64,000 nucleotides of DNA from NCBI RefSeq assembly GCF_000011485.1, contig NC_005071.1, positions 1 through 64,000 on the forward strand, in the 5' to 3' direction. A program made the translations under genes and the position numbers. The first letter of the stretch is position 1; every line of letters starts with the position of its first letter. Shown here in pieces: positions 18,862-28,355 of the stretch. This stretch comes from Prochlorococcus marinus str. MIT 9313. GTDB lineage: Bacteria; Cyanobacteriota; Cyanobacteriia; PCC-6307; Cyanobiaceae. The notes below the pieces were generated by a model. That model was given only the letters and a program-made list of their open reading frames with translations, was not told the origin of the DNA and searched no databases.

Positions 18862-18915
18862 TCATAGTTGTTTTGCGCTTTCCTAGAAAGAAGGTCATTG
18901 ATTTTGGCTGCGCTT

Positions 18916-19422
18916 ATGCCCATTACTGCTTTGCTATTGAGTCGTCGTTCTCTGCTGATAGCCACTATTGCAGGAGCCTTTGGTGTTTATAGGAGACCTG
19001 CAGCAGCCTTTGCTGCTACGAGGGCTGAGGATCTTGATTGGTCGCTTAGTAATGAGCAGTGGGCAAAGTGTCTTTCCCCTGAGGCTTATCGGGTGCTTCG
19101 AGAGGAGGGAACCGAGCGCCCTTTTACGAGTTCTCTCAACAAGGAGAAGCGTGTGGGCATCTATCACTGTGCAGGTTGCGATCTGCCGTTGTTTTCTTCT
19201 GCGGCGAAATTCGATAGTGGTACTGGCTGGCCAAGTTTCTGGGAGCCCCTTGCTGGAGCTATTCAAACGAAAGTAGATTTCAAATTGATTATTCCTCGCA
19301 GCGAATATCATTGCCGGCGCTGTGGCGGTCATCAGGGACATGTCTTCAATGATGGTCCCAGGCCAACCGGCAAGCGCTATTGCAATAACGGAGTTGCCCT
19401 TACTTTCCGACCCGCCCGTTGA
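18916..19422 (+). CDS. msrB: Exported peptide methionine-R-sulfoxide reductase
   Basis: MsrB reduces methionine-R-sulfoxide. The two zinc CxxC pairs are present (CAGC and CRRCGGHQGH), and the catalytic cysteine is expected in RYCNNGVALTF. With the ATG at 18916 the N-terminus reads MPITALLLSRRSLLIATIAG, a twin-arginine-like signal peptide ending near AAAFAAT. This predicts export to the periplasm or thylakoid lumen. A TTG at 18868 would extend it by 16 residues but lies 6 nt from the divergent dusA start, so the ATG is preferred. The 3' end overlaps the next gene by 29 nt. Confidence 0.9.
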   Translation: MPITALLLSRRSLLIATIAGAFGVYRRPAAAFAATRAEDLDWSLSNEQWAKCLSPEAYRVLREEGTERPFTSSLNKEKRVGIYHCAGCDLPLFSSAAKFDSGTGWPSFWEPLAGAIQTKVDFKLIIPRSEYHCRRCGGHQGHVFNDGPRPTGKRYCNNGVALTFRPAR

Positions 19423-20671
19423 TTTGATCGTTGTTGGTGGTGGTGCCTCAGGTTTTTTTGGGGCAATCACCGCGGCTGAGGAGGGTTTGGCTTTTGTGCA
19501 TGTGTTGGAGGCCACCTCTGAGCCATTGACGAAGGTGAAGATCAGTGGTGGCGGCCGTTGCAACGTGACTCATGCCTGCTGGGAGCCAGGTGATTTGGTG
19601 ACCAATTACCCCCGAGGTGGCCGCCCATTGCGGGGCCTCTTTAGCCGTTTTGCTACCGGTGATGCGGTGGCTTGGTTTGCCGATCGGGGCCTGGAGCTTG
19701 TGGCAGAGCCGGATGGGCGAATGTTCCCTGTGGCTAATTGCTCCTCTGCAGTGGTGGCCTGTCTGAAGCAGGCAGCAGTGTTGGCTGGAGTCAGCTTGCG
19801 CAGTCAGAAGGTTGTACAGAGCTTGGAGCGTAGGGGTGCTGCAGGGTTCTTAGTTCAATGTCGGGATGGGTCTTCTTTTCAGGCTCAAAGGGTTTTATTG
19901 GCTACGGGTGGGCATCCCAGTGGTCGTCGCTTGGCGGCAGCGATGGGTCATCAGCTTGTGCCGTCAGTTCCTTCTCTGTTCAGTCTTGCTCTGGAGGCAC
20001 CTGCGTTAATCGCCTGTTCTGGTTTGGCTCTCGATGGCGTTCATCTAAGTCTTAAGGCTGGAGGTCAAAACTTTCAGCAGACCGGCAGGGTATTGATTAC
20101 TCATTGGGGATTAAGTGGGCCCGCGATTTTGCGGCTTACTGCTTTTGCTGCAAGGGCTTTGCAAGGCGATCACTATCGGGGAAAGCTTTTTGTCAATTGG
20201 CTTGGCATGAGTAGTCACAATCTGGTGAAGCAGTCAATGCGTGACCTACGTCATCACCAAGGTCGACGCACTCTGGGATCAGCTCGTCCTCTGCCCAACT
20301 TGCCTCGTCGTCTTTGGTTGTCCTTGTTGGCTCAAGTGGGTGCTACTCGGGATTTGCGTTGGGCGGATTGTCCTGCCCGTTTGGAACGTCTTTTGTTTGA
20401 AGCTTTGGTTGCTAGCTGTTACTCAATCGGTGGCAAGGGGCCATTTGGAGAAGAGTTCGTTACGGCTGGGGGAGTGCAGTTGGGCGAGGTGAATCTCGCG
20501 ACGATGGAGAGTCGGGTTTGTCCAGGTCTTTATTTTGCTGGGGAACTTCTCGATGTGGATGGGCTGACGGGGGGGTTCAACTTCCAGCATTGTTGGACCA
20601 GTGGTTGGCTTGCTGGTCAGGCCATTGCAAAGAGTTTGCAGTTCGCTACTGGATCTGATCAAACACGGTGA
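19394..20671 (+). CDS. BaiN/HI0933-type FAD-dependent oxidoreductase
   Basis: A 425-residue flavoprotein of the HI0933/BaiN/YhiN family. The FAD dinucleotide fold is DLIVVGGGASGFFGAITAAE at the N-terminus, followed by the family signature KISGGGRCNVTHA and the C-terminal block LYFAGELLDVDGLTGGFNFQ. The physiological substrate is not established. The reading frame is open further upstream, but conserved sequence starts near TTG 19394 (translated MPLLSDPPVDL), which overlaps msrB by 29 nt; I chose that start. The 3' end overlaps the convergent pilC gene by 26 nt. Confidence 0.88.
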   Translation: MPLLSDPPVDLIVVGGGASGFFGAITAAEEGLAFVHVLEATSEPLTKVKISGGGRCNVTHACWEPGDLVTNYPRGGRPLRGLFSRFATGDAVAWFADRGLELVAEPDGRMFPVANCSSAVVACLKQAAVLAGVSLRSQKVVQSLERRGAAGFLVQCRDGSSFQAQRVLLATGGHPSGRRLAAAMGHQLVPSVPSLFSLALEAPALIACSGLALDGVHLSLKAGGQNFQQTGRVLITHWGLSGPAILRLTAFAARALQGDHYRGKLFVNWLGMSSHNLVKQSMRDLRHHQGRRTLGSARPLPNLPRRLWLSLLAQVGATRDLRWADCPARLERLLFEALVASCYSIGGKGPFGEEFVTAGGVQLGEVNLATMESRVCPGLYFAGELLDVDGLTGGFNFQHCWTSGWLAGQAIAKSLQFATGSDQTR

Positions 20672-21926
20672 ACATCGGGAGATACATCGCTAGCAGGATG
20701 GAGCCCACGATGACACCCACTACAACGATCATCGCGGGTTCAAGCATTGAGGTCAGAGTCTTCACCGAGGAAGAGACCTCATCCTCGTAAAAATCAGCCA
20801 CCTTGCTGAGCATTTGATCCATCTCTCCGGTTTCCTCGCCAATGGCCAGCATGTTTAAGGCCATGTCTGGAAGCACTTTTTGGCGAATTAAGGCAGCACT
20901 AAGGAGCACTCCTTCTTGAACAAGGGTGCGTGATTCAAGAATGGCGTCGGAAATGATCGCATTGCCAGCGGTTTCGCTGGCAATTTCTAGTGACATCAGG
21001 ATTGGTACGCCTGCTTTGATCAATGAGCTGAAGATTCTGCAGAATTGAGCGGTGGCAGTTTTGATGATCAGAGTGCCGAATAGGGGGATTCTCAGTTTCA
21101 GTCGATCGATCTGACGGCGTCCTTGGTGAGTGGAGTAGTAGCGGTTGAAAATCCAAGCGCACGCCAGTAGGACACCTGTTAATAGCAGGGAAAAGGAGGA
21201 ACGCAATAATTTGCTTAGGTCGACCATGAACTGAGTGAACAGGGGCAGTTCGGCGCCTAAATCTTCAAAGATTTCTGCAAAGGTCGGGATCAAGAAGATT
21301 GTCATGCCTAGGAAGACGAGGATGGCTATCACCAGCACAGTGATTGGGTAACCAAGGGCCCCTTTGATTTGGTTCTTGAGTCGGGCATTGTCTTCTAATA
21401 ACTTGGCGAGTCTCTTGAGAGATTCATCCAAAACACCACCAGCTTCTCCGGCTTCCACCATTGCGATACTGAGTTGGTCGAATACCTTTGGCCACTTGCT
21501 CATAGCAGTGCCCATGGCACTGCCTTCATTTACATCAAGACTCACCTTCATCAGTGCACGTTTGAACATAGGCAAGTGCTGCTGACTAGCCATTAGGTCG
21601 AGACTGCGCACGATCGGAACGCCTGCATCCACCAGAGTTGCCAATTTGCTTGCGAAAACTGCTTTGTCTTTTACACCTGGGGACTTTTCGAAAGCGGCAC
21701 TTAGATCGATGGAAAATAGTCCAAGATTTGATGATTTTGTATTCTTTTGGCGGTCAATTTTTTTGCTACTTTCTTGTCCTTTATTGCTGAGCGCTGCTTT
21801 CAGGTCAGTTGCTCGTATTCCACGACGACGTAGTAATTTTTTTGCGGTTGTTAGGTCGGCCGCTTTGATGGTTATTGTGCGTGTTTGACCACTTGCGGAT
21901 TCGTAGGTGGCGACGAAGGATGTCAT
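20646..21926 (-). CDS. pilC: Type IV pilus inner-membrane platform protein PilC (GspF family)
   Basis: A polytopic membrane protein that anchors the pilus motor ATPases. Two GspF repeats are visible, each beginning FASKLATLVDAGVPIVRSLD and CRIFSSLIKAGVPILMSLEI. Three hydrophobic segments are near residues 195 to 220, 245 to 265 and 400 to 420 (MIVVVGVIVGSILLAMYLPM). The length of 426 residues fits PilC. It is the last gene of a pilB-pilT-pilC set, 16 nt after pilT. Its C-terminal codons overlap the convergent flavoprotein gene. Confidence 0.93.
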   Translation of the reverse strand: MTSFVATYESASGQTRTITIKAADLTTAKKLLRRRGIRATDLKAALSNKGQESSKKIDRQKNTKSSNLGLFSIDLSAAFEKSPGVKDKAVFASKLATLVDAGVPIVRSLDLMASQQHLPMFKRALMKVSLDVNEGSAMGTAMSKWPKVFDQLSIAMVEAGEAGGVLDESLKRLAKLLEDNARLKNQIKGALGYPITVLVIAILVFLGMTIFLIPTFAEIFEDLGAELPLFTQFMVDLSKLLRSSFSLLLTGVLLACAWIFNRYYSTHQGRRQIDRLKLRIPLFGTLIIKTATAQFCRIFSSLIKAGVPILMSLEIASETAGNAIISDAILESRTLVQEGVLLSAALIRQKVLPDMALNMLAIGEETGEMDQMLSKVADFYEDEVSSSVKTLTSMLEPAMIVVVGVIVGSILLAMYLPMFTVFDQIQ

Positions 21927-21942
21927 CGCTTAGGCCTGTCTC

Positions 21943-23019
21943 TTAGCCATCGTTGAGGAGTTGCTCCAGTTCGCTGGGTTTACTGGCTTTGGCGATGGCT
22001 TCAGAGCGGCTAATTTCACCCTGTTTAGTTAGATTCGCAAGGGCTTTTTCTAGTGTTTGCATCCCTAGTTCTCCTCCGGTTTGAATTTGGGAGTAGAGCT
22101 GTGCGGTTTTGCCTTCTCTAATCAGGTTTGCTGTGGCTGGCGTGTTGATCAAGATTTCTTGAGCCATGACCCGCCCAAATTGTTCTGGTTGTGGATTTAG
22201 GCGCCGGCAGAGGGTTTGAGAAAAAATGGCTAGCAGGCTTCCTGAGAGTTGAACTCTGATTTGGGTTTGCTGGTTTGGGGGGAAAACATCAACCATGCGA
22301 TCGACCGTTTGTGCCGCCGAGTTGGTGTGCAGGGTGCCGAATACGAGGTGACCTGTTTCGGCGGCGCTGATGGCCAGTTGAATGGTTTCCAGGTCGCGCA
22401 TTTCGCCCACGAGGATCACATCTGGATCTTCGCGTAGTGCCGCACGCAGGGCATTGCCAAAACTGCGTGTGTCTTCATTGAGCTGTCGCTGGTGCACAAG
22501 GCTGAGATCGCTTTTGTATACAAATTCGATTGGATCTTCGATTGTGAGGATGTGTTCGCTTCTGGTGTGATTGATGTGGTCCAGCAGGGAAGCAAGGGTT
22601 GTTGTTTTGCCTGATCCGGTTGGTCCTGTTACTAGCACTAATCCCCTTGGTCGTTTGCTGGTTTCTATGACTACTGATGGCAGGTTGAGACTTTCAATAC
22701 TCGGGATAGTGCTGCCAAGAGCACGTAGACAGGCGGCGTAACTTCCCTTCTGTCGATAGACATTCACACGAAAGCGCGCCACACCCTTTAGCCCATAGGC
22801 ACAGTCAAGCTCCCAGATTTGTTCAAGAGTCTTTCTCTGACTGTTGTTGAGCATTGAGAAAATCAGCTTGTTGCATGTTTCTTCGGATAGGGGGGTATTG
22901 GTCATTGGCCTCAATTCACCGCTGAATCGTCCATACGGGGGTTGGCCGGTAGCAATGTGCAGATCACTGCCGCCACCTTGCACCAGCTGTTCCATCAGGT
23001 CCTCGATCATTAGATCCAT
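21943..23019 (-). CDS. pilT: Type IV pilus retraction ATPase PilT
   Basis: PilT is the hexameric ATPase that powers pilus retraction for twitching and DNA uptake. Motifs are intact: Walker A GPTGSGKTTTLASLLDHIN near residue 131, an Asp-box/Walker B region ALREDPDVILVGEMRDLETI, the histidine box GTLHTNSAAQTVDRMVDVFP, and the retraction-associated NLIREGKTAQLYSQIQTG. The length of 358 residues is typical. It lies between pilB (10 nt upstream) and pilC (16 nt downstream), so the three are surely co-transcribed. Confidence 0.95.
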   Translation of the reverse strand: MDLMIEDLMEQLVQGGGSDLHIATGQPPYGRFSGELRPMTNTPLSEETCNKLIFSMLNNSQRKTLEQIWELDCAYGLKGVARFRVNVYRQKGSYAACLRALGSTIPSIESLNLPSVVIETSKRPRGLVLVTGPTGSGKTTTLASLLDHINHTRSEHILTIEDPIEFVYKSDLSLVHQRQLNEDTRSFGNALRAALREDPDVILVGEMRDLETIQLAISAAETGHLVFGTLHTNSAAQTVDRMVDVFPPNQQTQIRVQLSGSLLAIFSQTLCRRLNPQPEQFGRVMAQEILINTPATANLIREGKTAQLYSQIQTGGELGMQTLEKALANLTKQGEISRSEAIAKASKPSELEQLLNDG

Positions 23020-23029
23020 GACGGGTCCT

Positions 23030-24847
23030 TCATTGGCGAGCGGTTAGACAGTAGGGACATTCCAGCCAGTCGTCTTGGAGGCCTGCCCCGCAGACGTTGC
23101 AGGTAAGAGTGCTAAGGGCTCTGGCGCGGCGCTCTGATTCCAATCCGGAATCGGTGAGGATCATTCGGCCTACTTCCTCAAGGGTGGTGTGGCCTTCTCG
23201 CACCAGGTCAAGGCTGTAGCCCAATAGAGTTTTCATACCAGCCTCGAGCGCCAGACGTCTTACTAAATCAGTAGTGGCACCTTTGGCGACGGCTGAAGCG
23301 AGCTCTTCGTTCATGCGCAGTACTTCATAGACACCAACTCGGCCCTTGTAGCCGCTGCCTTGACATTTGGGGCACGGCTGTTTTTCTTGACCGTGATGGT
23401 GGGCCTTGAAAAAGGTCACCCCAGTTTCTGTATGGGCCATCAAGCCGAATCGCCCCAGTTCTTTTTCAGTTGGGTGATATGACTTACGACAAGAACGGCA
23501 CACTCTTCGTAGAAGTCGTTGAGAGACGATGCCAATCAACGAAGCGCTCACCATGAATGGTTCCACGCCCATCTCGTTGAGGCGGGCGATCGCACTTGAT
23601 GCGTCATTGCAATGCAGTGTGGTTAGTACCAGATGACCAGTCAGTGCGGCTTCGATGGCGGTTTTTGCGGTTTCTAGGTCACGGGTTTCACCGACCAGCA
23701 GAACGTCTGGGTCTTGACGCATGAAGGCTCTCAGTGCAGTGCTGAAATCGAAGCCTTTTTCCCTATTCACTTGACATTGGGTAATCCCAGGGAGGGTGTA
23801 TTCGATGGGATCTTCTACGGTGGAAATGTTGATACCAGGTTCGTTGCGTTCTGCCAGGAGGGAGTAAAGGGTTGTTGACTTGCCTGACCCTGTTGGACCT
23901 GTCACAAGGATCATGCCGAAGGGCTTAGAGCCCAAGTTGCGTACGAGAGAGAGAGCACTTGGGTTGCTGATCAGTTTGTCTAACCCGAGTTGTGGAGCAC
24001 TGCTGTCGAGTAGTCGCAGACAGATTTTTTCCCCGTAACGGCTTGGCAGGCTATTAACCCTGAAATCGACCATACGATTGCGATATGTGCGACGAATGCG
24101 ACCGTCCTGAGCCATGCGCCGTTCTGCGATGTCTAGGTCGGCCATGATCTTGAAGCGTGAGGTAACAGCAGGGATCAACCGGCTCGGGAGGGGTTCGATA
24201 TAGCGCTGCAGGACACCGTCTTGACGGAAGCGGATCTGTAGTCCGTCTTGTTGCGGCTCAACGTGTACGTCGCTGGCTTCTGTTTGCAGTGCCTCTAGCA
24301 ATATGCGGTCCACCAGGTTGATGACTGGTGAACTGTCTGAGTCCATCAAGCTGGACTCCAAATCCTCTATGGAACTAGCAAGTCTGGCTTGTTCTTCAGG
24401 ATCTTCTTCGAGCACGCCTTCGGCACTAAATCCTGCCAGCAGGGAGGTTGGTGTTTGTGCAATTGGCTTTGTTGTTTTTGACTTGGATGCAGATTCAACG
24501 TGCTGCTCAGATCTCATTGGTGCAAGCAGCTGGCTGATGTCGGCTGCAAGCGCGAGACGGAATTCTGTGCTGAAGCCTTGGGACTGCAGCACTGAGATCA
24601 GTTGATTTTTGGTTTGCTCATTGCATTGGTCCGAGATGGCTACAACCAAATGTTGGTTGTGCATGTTGATTGGCAGGGCCTGGAATTGTTGCCACGTTGA
24701 GATGTCAAGAGTGGTGTGGTTGGCCATTAGCTCCACTCCGACAACAAGTTCTTCGTGGCTAAGCACATTGACTTGTAGGAGCAGTTCCAGTTCCAGTCGC
24801 TGCTGGATGCTGTTGGTTGCTTTGGGGATTGGTCGGCCCTGGGTCAC
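23030..24847 (-). CDS. pilB: Type IV pilus extension ATPase PilB (GspE family)
   Basis: PilB powers pilus assembly. Residues about 175 to 570 form the ATPase: GPTGSGKSTTLYSLL, MRQDPDVLLVGETRDLETA, LTTLHCNDASSAIARLNEMG and the tetracysteine zinc element CRSCRKSY...CPKCQGSG. The N-terminus is a GspE-N-like domain. The last 25 residues add a second CxxC pair set (CNVCGAG and CPYC), an extra rubredoxin-like ribbon. The frame stays open to 24946, but that would overlap the divergent grpE start, so the GTG at 24847 (605 residues) is preferred and leaves about 97 nt for two promoters. Start choice is an inference. Confidence 0.93.
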   Translation of the reverse strand: MTQGRPIPKATNSIQQRLELELLLQVNVLSHEELVVGVELMANHTTLDISTWQQFQALPINMHNQHLVVAISDQCNEQTKNQLISVLQSQGFSTEFRLALAADISQLLAPMRSEQHVESASKSKTTKPIAQTPTSLLAGFSAEGVLEEDPEEQARLASSIEDLESSLMDSDSSPVINLVDRILLEALQTEASDVHVEPQQDGLQIRFRQDGVLQRYIEPLPSRLIPAVTSRFKIMADLDIAERRMAQDGRIRRTYRNRMVDFRVNSLPSRYGEKICLRLLDSSAPQLGLDKLISNPSALSLVRNLGSKPFGMILVTGPTGSGKSTTLYSLLAERNEPGINISTVEDPIEYTLPGITQCQVNREKGFDFSTALRAFMRQDPDVLLVGETRDLETAKTAIEAALTGHLVLTTLHCNDASSAIARLNEMGVEPFMVSASLIGIVSQRLLRRVCRSCRKSYHPTEKELGRFGLMAHTETGVTFFKAHHHGQEKQPCPKCQGSGYKGRVGVYEVLRMNEELASAVAKGATTDLVRRLALEAGMKTLLGYSLDLVREGHTTLEEVGRMILTDSGLESERRARALSTLTCNVCGAGLQDDWLECPYCLTARQ

Positions 24848-24944
24848 GAAGAAGAAATGAAATTGGAGGTGCGGGCTTCCGCCGCTTGTGGGAGGTGTGC
24901 TATTCCCATCAACATGTCTAGACGTGAATTTGCAAACGGTCAGC

Positions 24945-25658
24945 ATGAGTGGCGACGCCCCTACCCCAGCTCACGATCCTGCTGCTGAGGGTTTAGAGGC
25001 TTCCGTGCCTCTGGAATCAGTGGCATCGATCAATTCCGACGAGGGTCAGTCTTCAGCTCAATCTGCACCATTAGCGGATAATGAAGCTCGCTTACAGCAA
25101 TTGGAGCAGGAGCACAGCAGCCTGCGGGAAGAGCACGAAACTCTTCGTAGTCAGTACATGCGGATTGCTGCAGATTTCGATAATTTCCGCAAACGTCAGA
25201 GTCGCGATCAGGACGATCTTCGATTCCAGCTTATTTGTACTACTTTGAGTGAGATTCTGCCGGTGGTGGACAATTTTGAGCGAGCTCGTCAGCAATTAGA
25301 GCCTCAGGGAGAGGAGGCTCAGGCTCTTCATCGCAGTTATCAGGGTCTTTATAAACAGCTTGTTGATGTGCTCAAGCAAATGGGCGTTGCTTCAATGCGG
25401 GTTGTTGGGCAGGTGTTTGATCCCACGCTCCATGAGGCTGTTTCACGAGAGCCCAGTGAGGAGCATCCAGAGGATGTAGTCACAGAGGAACTTCAGCGGG
25501 GATATCACCTCAATGGCAGGGTGCTTCGCCATGCTCTTGTGAAGGTGTCTATGGGACCAGGTCCGCAGAGTGGCGCCTCTCCTTCTTCAGCTCAACCCAA
25601 TGATGACTCCACTGCAACTTTTCAAGGTGAGGCAGATCCTGCCCAACCAGGGGTCTGA
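24945..25658 (+). CDS. grpE: Nucleotide exchange factor GrpE
   Basis: GrpE releases ADP from DnaK in the Hsp70 cycle. The central long helix ([20 protein letters not shown]) and the C-terminal beta domain ([20 protein letters not shown], then [14 protein letters not shown]) are diagnostic. With the ATG at 24945 the protein has 237 residues; about 45 N-terminal and 25 C-terminal residues are low-complexity. dnaJ follows after 44 nt. No dnaK is adjacent. The divergent pilus operon starts about 97 nt away, so heat-shock and pilus promoters share the intergenic space. Confidence 0.96.
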   Translation: MSGDAPTPAHDPAAEGLEASVPLESVASINSDEGQSSAQSAPLADNEARLQQLEQEHSSLREEHETLRSQYMRIAADFDNFRKRQSRDQDDLRFQLICTTLSEILPVVDNFERARQQLEPQGEEAQALHRSYQGLYKQLVDVLKQMGVASMRVVGQVFDPTLHEAVSREPSEEHPEDVVTEELQRGYHLNGRVLRHALVKVSMGPGPQSGASPSSAQPNDDSTATFQGEADPAQPGV

Positions 25659-25702
25659 TTACATGCTGTTGCCCTTTAGGGTGAAGGAGTGTTGACGAGC
25701 TG

Positions 25703-26839
25703 ATGGCTGATTATTACGACCTGCTAGGGGTCAGCAAAGATGCTGATGGCGATACCCTGAAGCGGGCTTATCGCCGTCTTGCACGTCAGTATCACCCAGA
25801 TATCAATAAGGATCCTGGTGCAGAGGATCGTTTCAAGGAGATCGGTCGTGCCTATGAGGTGCTTAGCGATCCTCAGACTCGTGGCCGTTATGACCAATTT
25901 GGCGAGGCTGGGCTTGGGGGTGCAGCGGGCATGCCCGATGTGGGAGATATGGGTGGCTTCGCTGATCTCTTTGAGACCTTTTTTAGTGGTTTTGGAGGGG
26001 CTGGTGGATCTGGTGGCGCTCGTCCACGACGACGGGGACCGCAGCAAGGAGATGATCTTCGCTACGACTTGAAGATTGACTTTGAGCAAGCTGTTTTCGG
26101 CCAAGAACGAGAAATCAAAATTCCCCATCTTGAAACTTGCGACACCTGTAACGGCACTGGAGCCAAGGTGGGTAGTGGACCAACGACCTGTTCCACTTGT
26201 GGTGGTGTTGGTCAGGTTCGACGAGCGACCAGAACACCTTTCGGGAGCTTCACTCAGGTGGCGGAATGTCCCAGTTGTGAAGGTACTGGACAGGTGATTG
26301 CAGACCCTTGTCCTGCATGTGCTGGACAGGGTGTTCGTCAGGTTCGCAAGAAATTGCGCATCAATATTCCCGCTGGGGTTGATACAGGAACTCGTCTGAG
26401 AGTTGCCGGTGAGGGAAATGCTGGTTTGCGGGGTGGACCTTCTGGAGACCTTTACGTATTTTTGACGGTGAAATCCCATCCCCAATTGCGACGTGATGGG
26501 ATCACGGTGCTTTCAGAAGTCAACGTGAGTTATCTCCAGGCAATCCTTGGAGACATCATTGAGGTTGATACGGTTGATGGCAATACCAGTCTTGAGATTC
26601 CTGCTGGAACTCAGCCCAATGCTGTACTCACCCTTGAAAACAAGGGTATTCCTAAGCTAGGAAACCCAGTAGCAAGAGGGAATCAGCGTATTTCTATCAA
26701 TGTGAAGTTGCCCATTCGTCTTTCTGATGAGGAGCGGGGCTTGCTTGAAGAACTTGCTGGCCATCATTCTGCTAAAGGCAGGCAGCATCACCATCACAAC
26801 AGTGGTTTGTTTGCTCGTTTGTTTGGCCAGAAAGGATGA
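25703..26839 (+). CDS. dnaJ: Chaperone DnaJ (type I Hsp40)
   Basis: DnaJ delivers clients to DnaK and stimulates its ATPase. All type I parts are present: the J domain (residues 1 to 65, QYHPDIN carrying HPD), a Gly/Phe-rich linker (about 70 to 115), four CxxCxGxG zinc repeats ([32 protein letters not shown]), and C-terminal client-binding domains. A native run of four histidines occurs in the tail ([11 protein letters not shown]). The stop overlaps the ATG of the next gene (ATGA), so translation is coupled. Confidence 0.97.
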   Translation: MADYYDLLGVSKDADGDTLKRAYRRLARQYHPDINKDPGAEDRFKEIGRAYEVLSDPQTRGRYDQFGEAGLGGAAGMPDVGDMGGFADLFETFFSGFGGAGGSGGARPRRRGPQQGDDLRYDLKIDFEQAVFGQEREIKIPHLETCDTCNGTGAKVGSGPTTCSTCGGVGQVRRATRTPFGSFTQVAECPSCEGTGQVIADPCPACAGQGVRQVRKKLRINIPAGVDTGTRLRVAGEGNAGLRGGPSGDLYVFLTVKSHPQLRRDGITVLSEVNVSYLQAILGDIIEVDTVDGNTSLEIPAGTQPNAVLTLENKGIPKLGNPVARGNQRISINVKLPIRLSDEERGLLEELAGHHSAKGRQHHHHNSGLFARLFGQKG

Positions 26840-27081
26840 CCGCCCAGCTTGTTCCTGATCAGCAGATTGATTTGCGCGGTACTCCTTGCCCAATCAATTT
26901 TATTCGCTGTCGCTTGGCTCTTGAGGGTCTTAAGGACAAGGAACGTCTACAGGTGGATCTTGATCGTGGGGAACCTGAGGCGATGGTGGTTCCAGGGTTA
27001 GTAGAGGCAGGCCATCGCGTTGAGATTATTGCTCAGGAAAACACTTGGTTGAGGTTGATGGTGACTTGTGGCGGCGGCTGA
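26836..27081 (+). CDS. TusA/SirA-like sulfur carrier protein
   Basis: An 81-residue protein of the TusA family. The signature [20 protein letters not shown] puts the sulfur-carrying cysteine at residue 18 in a Cys-Pro motif, and the short alpha/beta length fits a single domain. TusA proteins pass persulfide sulfur for tRNA thiolation or other sulfur metabolism; the partner here is unknown. The ATG overlaps the dnaJ stop by 4 nt and its own 3' end overlaps rsgA by 14 nt, so it sits in a tightly coupled grpE-dnaJ-tusA-rsgA transcript. Confidence 0.85.
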   Translation: MTAQLVPDQQIDLRGTPCPINFIRCRLALEGLKDKERLQVDLDRGEPEAMVVPGLVEAGHRVEIIAQENTWLRLMVTCGGG

Positions 27082-28033
27082 GGCGCCGCGGCTTGCAGGG
27101 ATGGTGGTGGCCTTACAAGCCAATTTTCTCGAGGTAGAACTCGAGACTTTTAATCCATCTTCATTGGTGAGCTGGACAGGATCAACGGATGATGAACCAT
27201 TGCGTTTGCTTTGTACTCGTCGAACGCGCCTGGACCATCGCGGGGCTGCCGTGCATGTGGGGGATCGAGTTTGGGTGGAAGCAATCGATTGGCAGGAACG
27301 TCGAGCTGTGGTTGGTGATGTGGAACCTAGGCAGAGTTGGATCAACCGCCCGCCAGTCGCCAACGTTACGGCTGTTGTTGTTGCCTTGGCAGTCAAGCAG
27401 CCTTGCTTTGACGCTGACCAAGCGAGTCGTTTTCTACTGTCCGCTGAGCAGACTGGTGTTGATGTTCACCTCATCCTCACCAAACGCGATCTGATCACTT
27501 CGGACCAGCTCGAGCAGCAGCTCGTGCGGCTAAGGGGTTGGGGGTATCGGCCTATGGCGGTTTCTGTGCAGACCGGAGAGGGGTTAGGTGCTCTAAAAAA
27601 CAAACTCAGCAGTACACGACTTGCTGTCTTTTGTGGTCCTTCAGGTGTGGGTAAGACCAGTTTGCTCAATCAGCTCTTGCCCCAGCTATCCCTGCGCGTA
27701 GGCGCTGTTTCTGGACGGTTGAAACGTGGCAGGCATACCACTCGTCATGTTGAACTCTTTCGACTGTGCGAAGGATCTCTCGTTGCTGATACACCAGGGT
27801 TTAATCGACCTGAACTTCCTGCTGATCTGCGCAAGCTTGCGGTGTTGTTCCCTGAACTTGATGGACAGCTTGAAGATTATCCCTGCAGATTTAGGGATTG
27901 TTTCCATCGTGATGAGCCCGGTTGTGGGGTCGACAAAAGTTGGGAACGATATCCAATCTATAAGCGTTTTTTGGAGGAGATGGAGTGCCTCACTCGCTCA
28001 TCCCGGGGAGGTTCAGGTTCAGGCCTCCTGTAA
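27068..28033 (+). CDS. rsgA: Ribosome small-subunit biogenesis GTPase RsgA
   Basis: RsgA is a circularly permuted GTPase acting late in 30S assembly. The permuted order is visible: G4 LILTKRDLI comes before G1 [20 protein letters not shown], and G3 [11 protein letters not shown] follows. The C-terminal zinc knuckle is [14 protein letters not shown]. The N-terminal OB fold covers about residues 10 to 90. The start may be GTG 27068, overlapping the tusA-like gene by 14 nt, or ATG 27101. The 3' end overlaps the convergent ybaB by 44 nt. Confidence 0.94.
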   Translation: MAAAEAPRLAGMVVALQANFLEVELETFNPSSLVSWTGSTDDEPLRLLCTRRTRLDHRGAAVHVGDRVWVEAIDWQERRAVVGDVEPRQSWINRPPVANVTAVVVALAVKQPCFDADQASRFLLSAEQTGVDVHLILTKRDLITSDQLEQQLVRLRGWGYRPMAVSVQTGEGLGALKNKLSSTRLAVFCGPSGVGKTSLLNQLLPQLSLRVGAVSGRLKRGRHTTRHVELFRLCEGSLVADTPGFNRPELPADLRKLAVLFPELDGQLEDYPCRFRDCFHRDEPGCGVDKSWERYPIYKRFLEEMECLTRSSRGGSGSGLL

Positions 28034-28331
28034 GTTCTTCCATTTGCTCTTTCATGGTGGTGGTGGAGTGCTCATAGGCGGATTGAAGAGCGGCCAAGAT
28101 CGCGGTTTCGCTGGCATCTTGTCCTTCGGCAAGCAGTGAGGGTTCAATGCGCACACGCAGTGGTTGCTGGTTGCCAGATAGCCAGATACTTGCTCTGCCG
28201 TCTGGGCTGCTGCCCTCAATTTCCATGGCATCTAGCTCTTCCTGCAGTTTTTGGGCGTTTTGTTGGATTTGTTGGGCCTTGCGGAAGGCTTCGGTGAGTT
28301 GGCCGAAATTGGGAAGTCCGAACCCTGCCAT
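27990..28331 (-). CDS. YbaB/EbfC nucleoid-associated protein
   Basis: A 113-residue DNA-binding protein of the YbaB/EbfC family, which forms small dimers that bind and bridge DNA. The pattern [20 protein letters not shown] in an N-terminal helix, then [15 protein letters not shown] strands and [21 protein letters not shown] at the C-terminus fit well. It lies just downstream of murB (24 nt) on the same strand. Its last 44 nt overlap the rsgA 3' end on the other strand. Confidence 0.88.
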   Translation of the reverse strand: MAGFGLPNFGQLTEAFRKAQQIQQNAQKLQEELDAMEIEGSSPDGRASIWLSGNQQPLRVRIEPSLLAEGQDASETAILAALQSAYEHSTTTMKEQMEELTGGLNLNLPGMSE

Positions 28332-28355
28332 TGCATTGCTGGAGGAATGGGCAGA

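Noticed and set aside
25724-26485. 253-codon minus-strand frame opposite dnaJ
   Set aside because: Shadow of dnaJ; low-complexity Ser/Thr sequence without family features.
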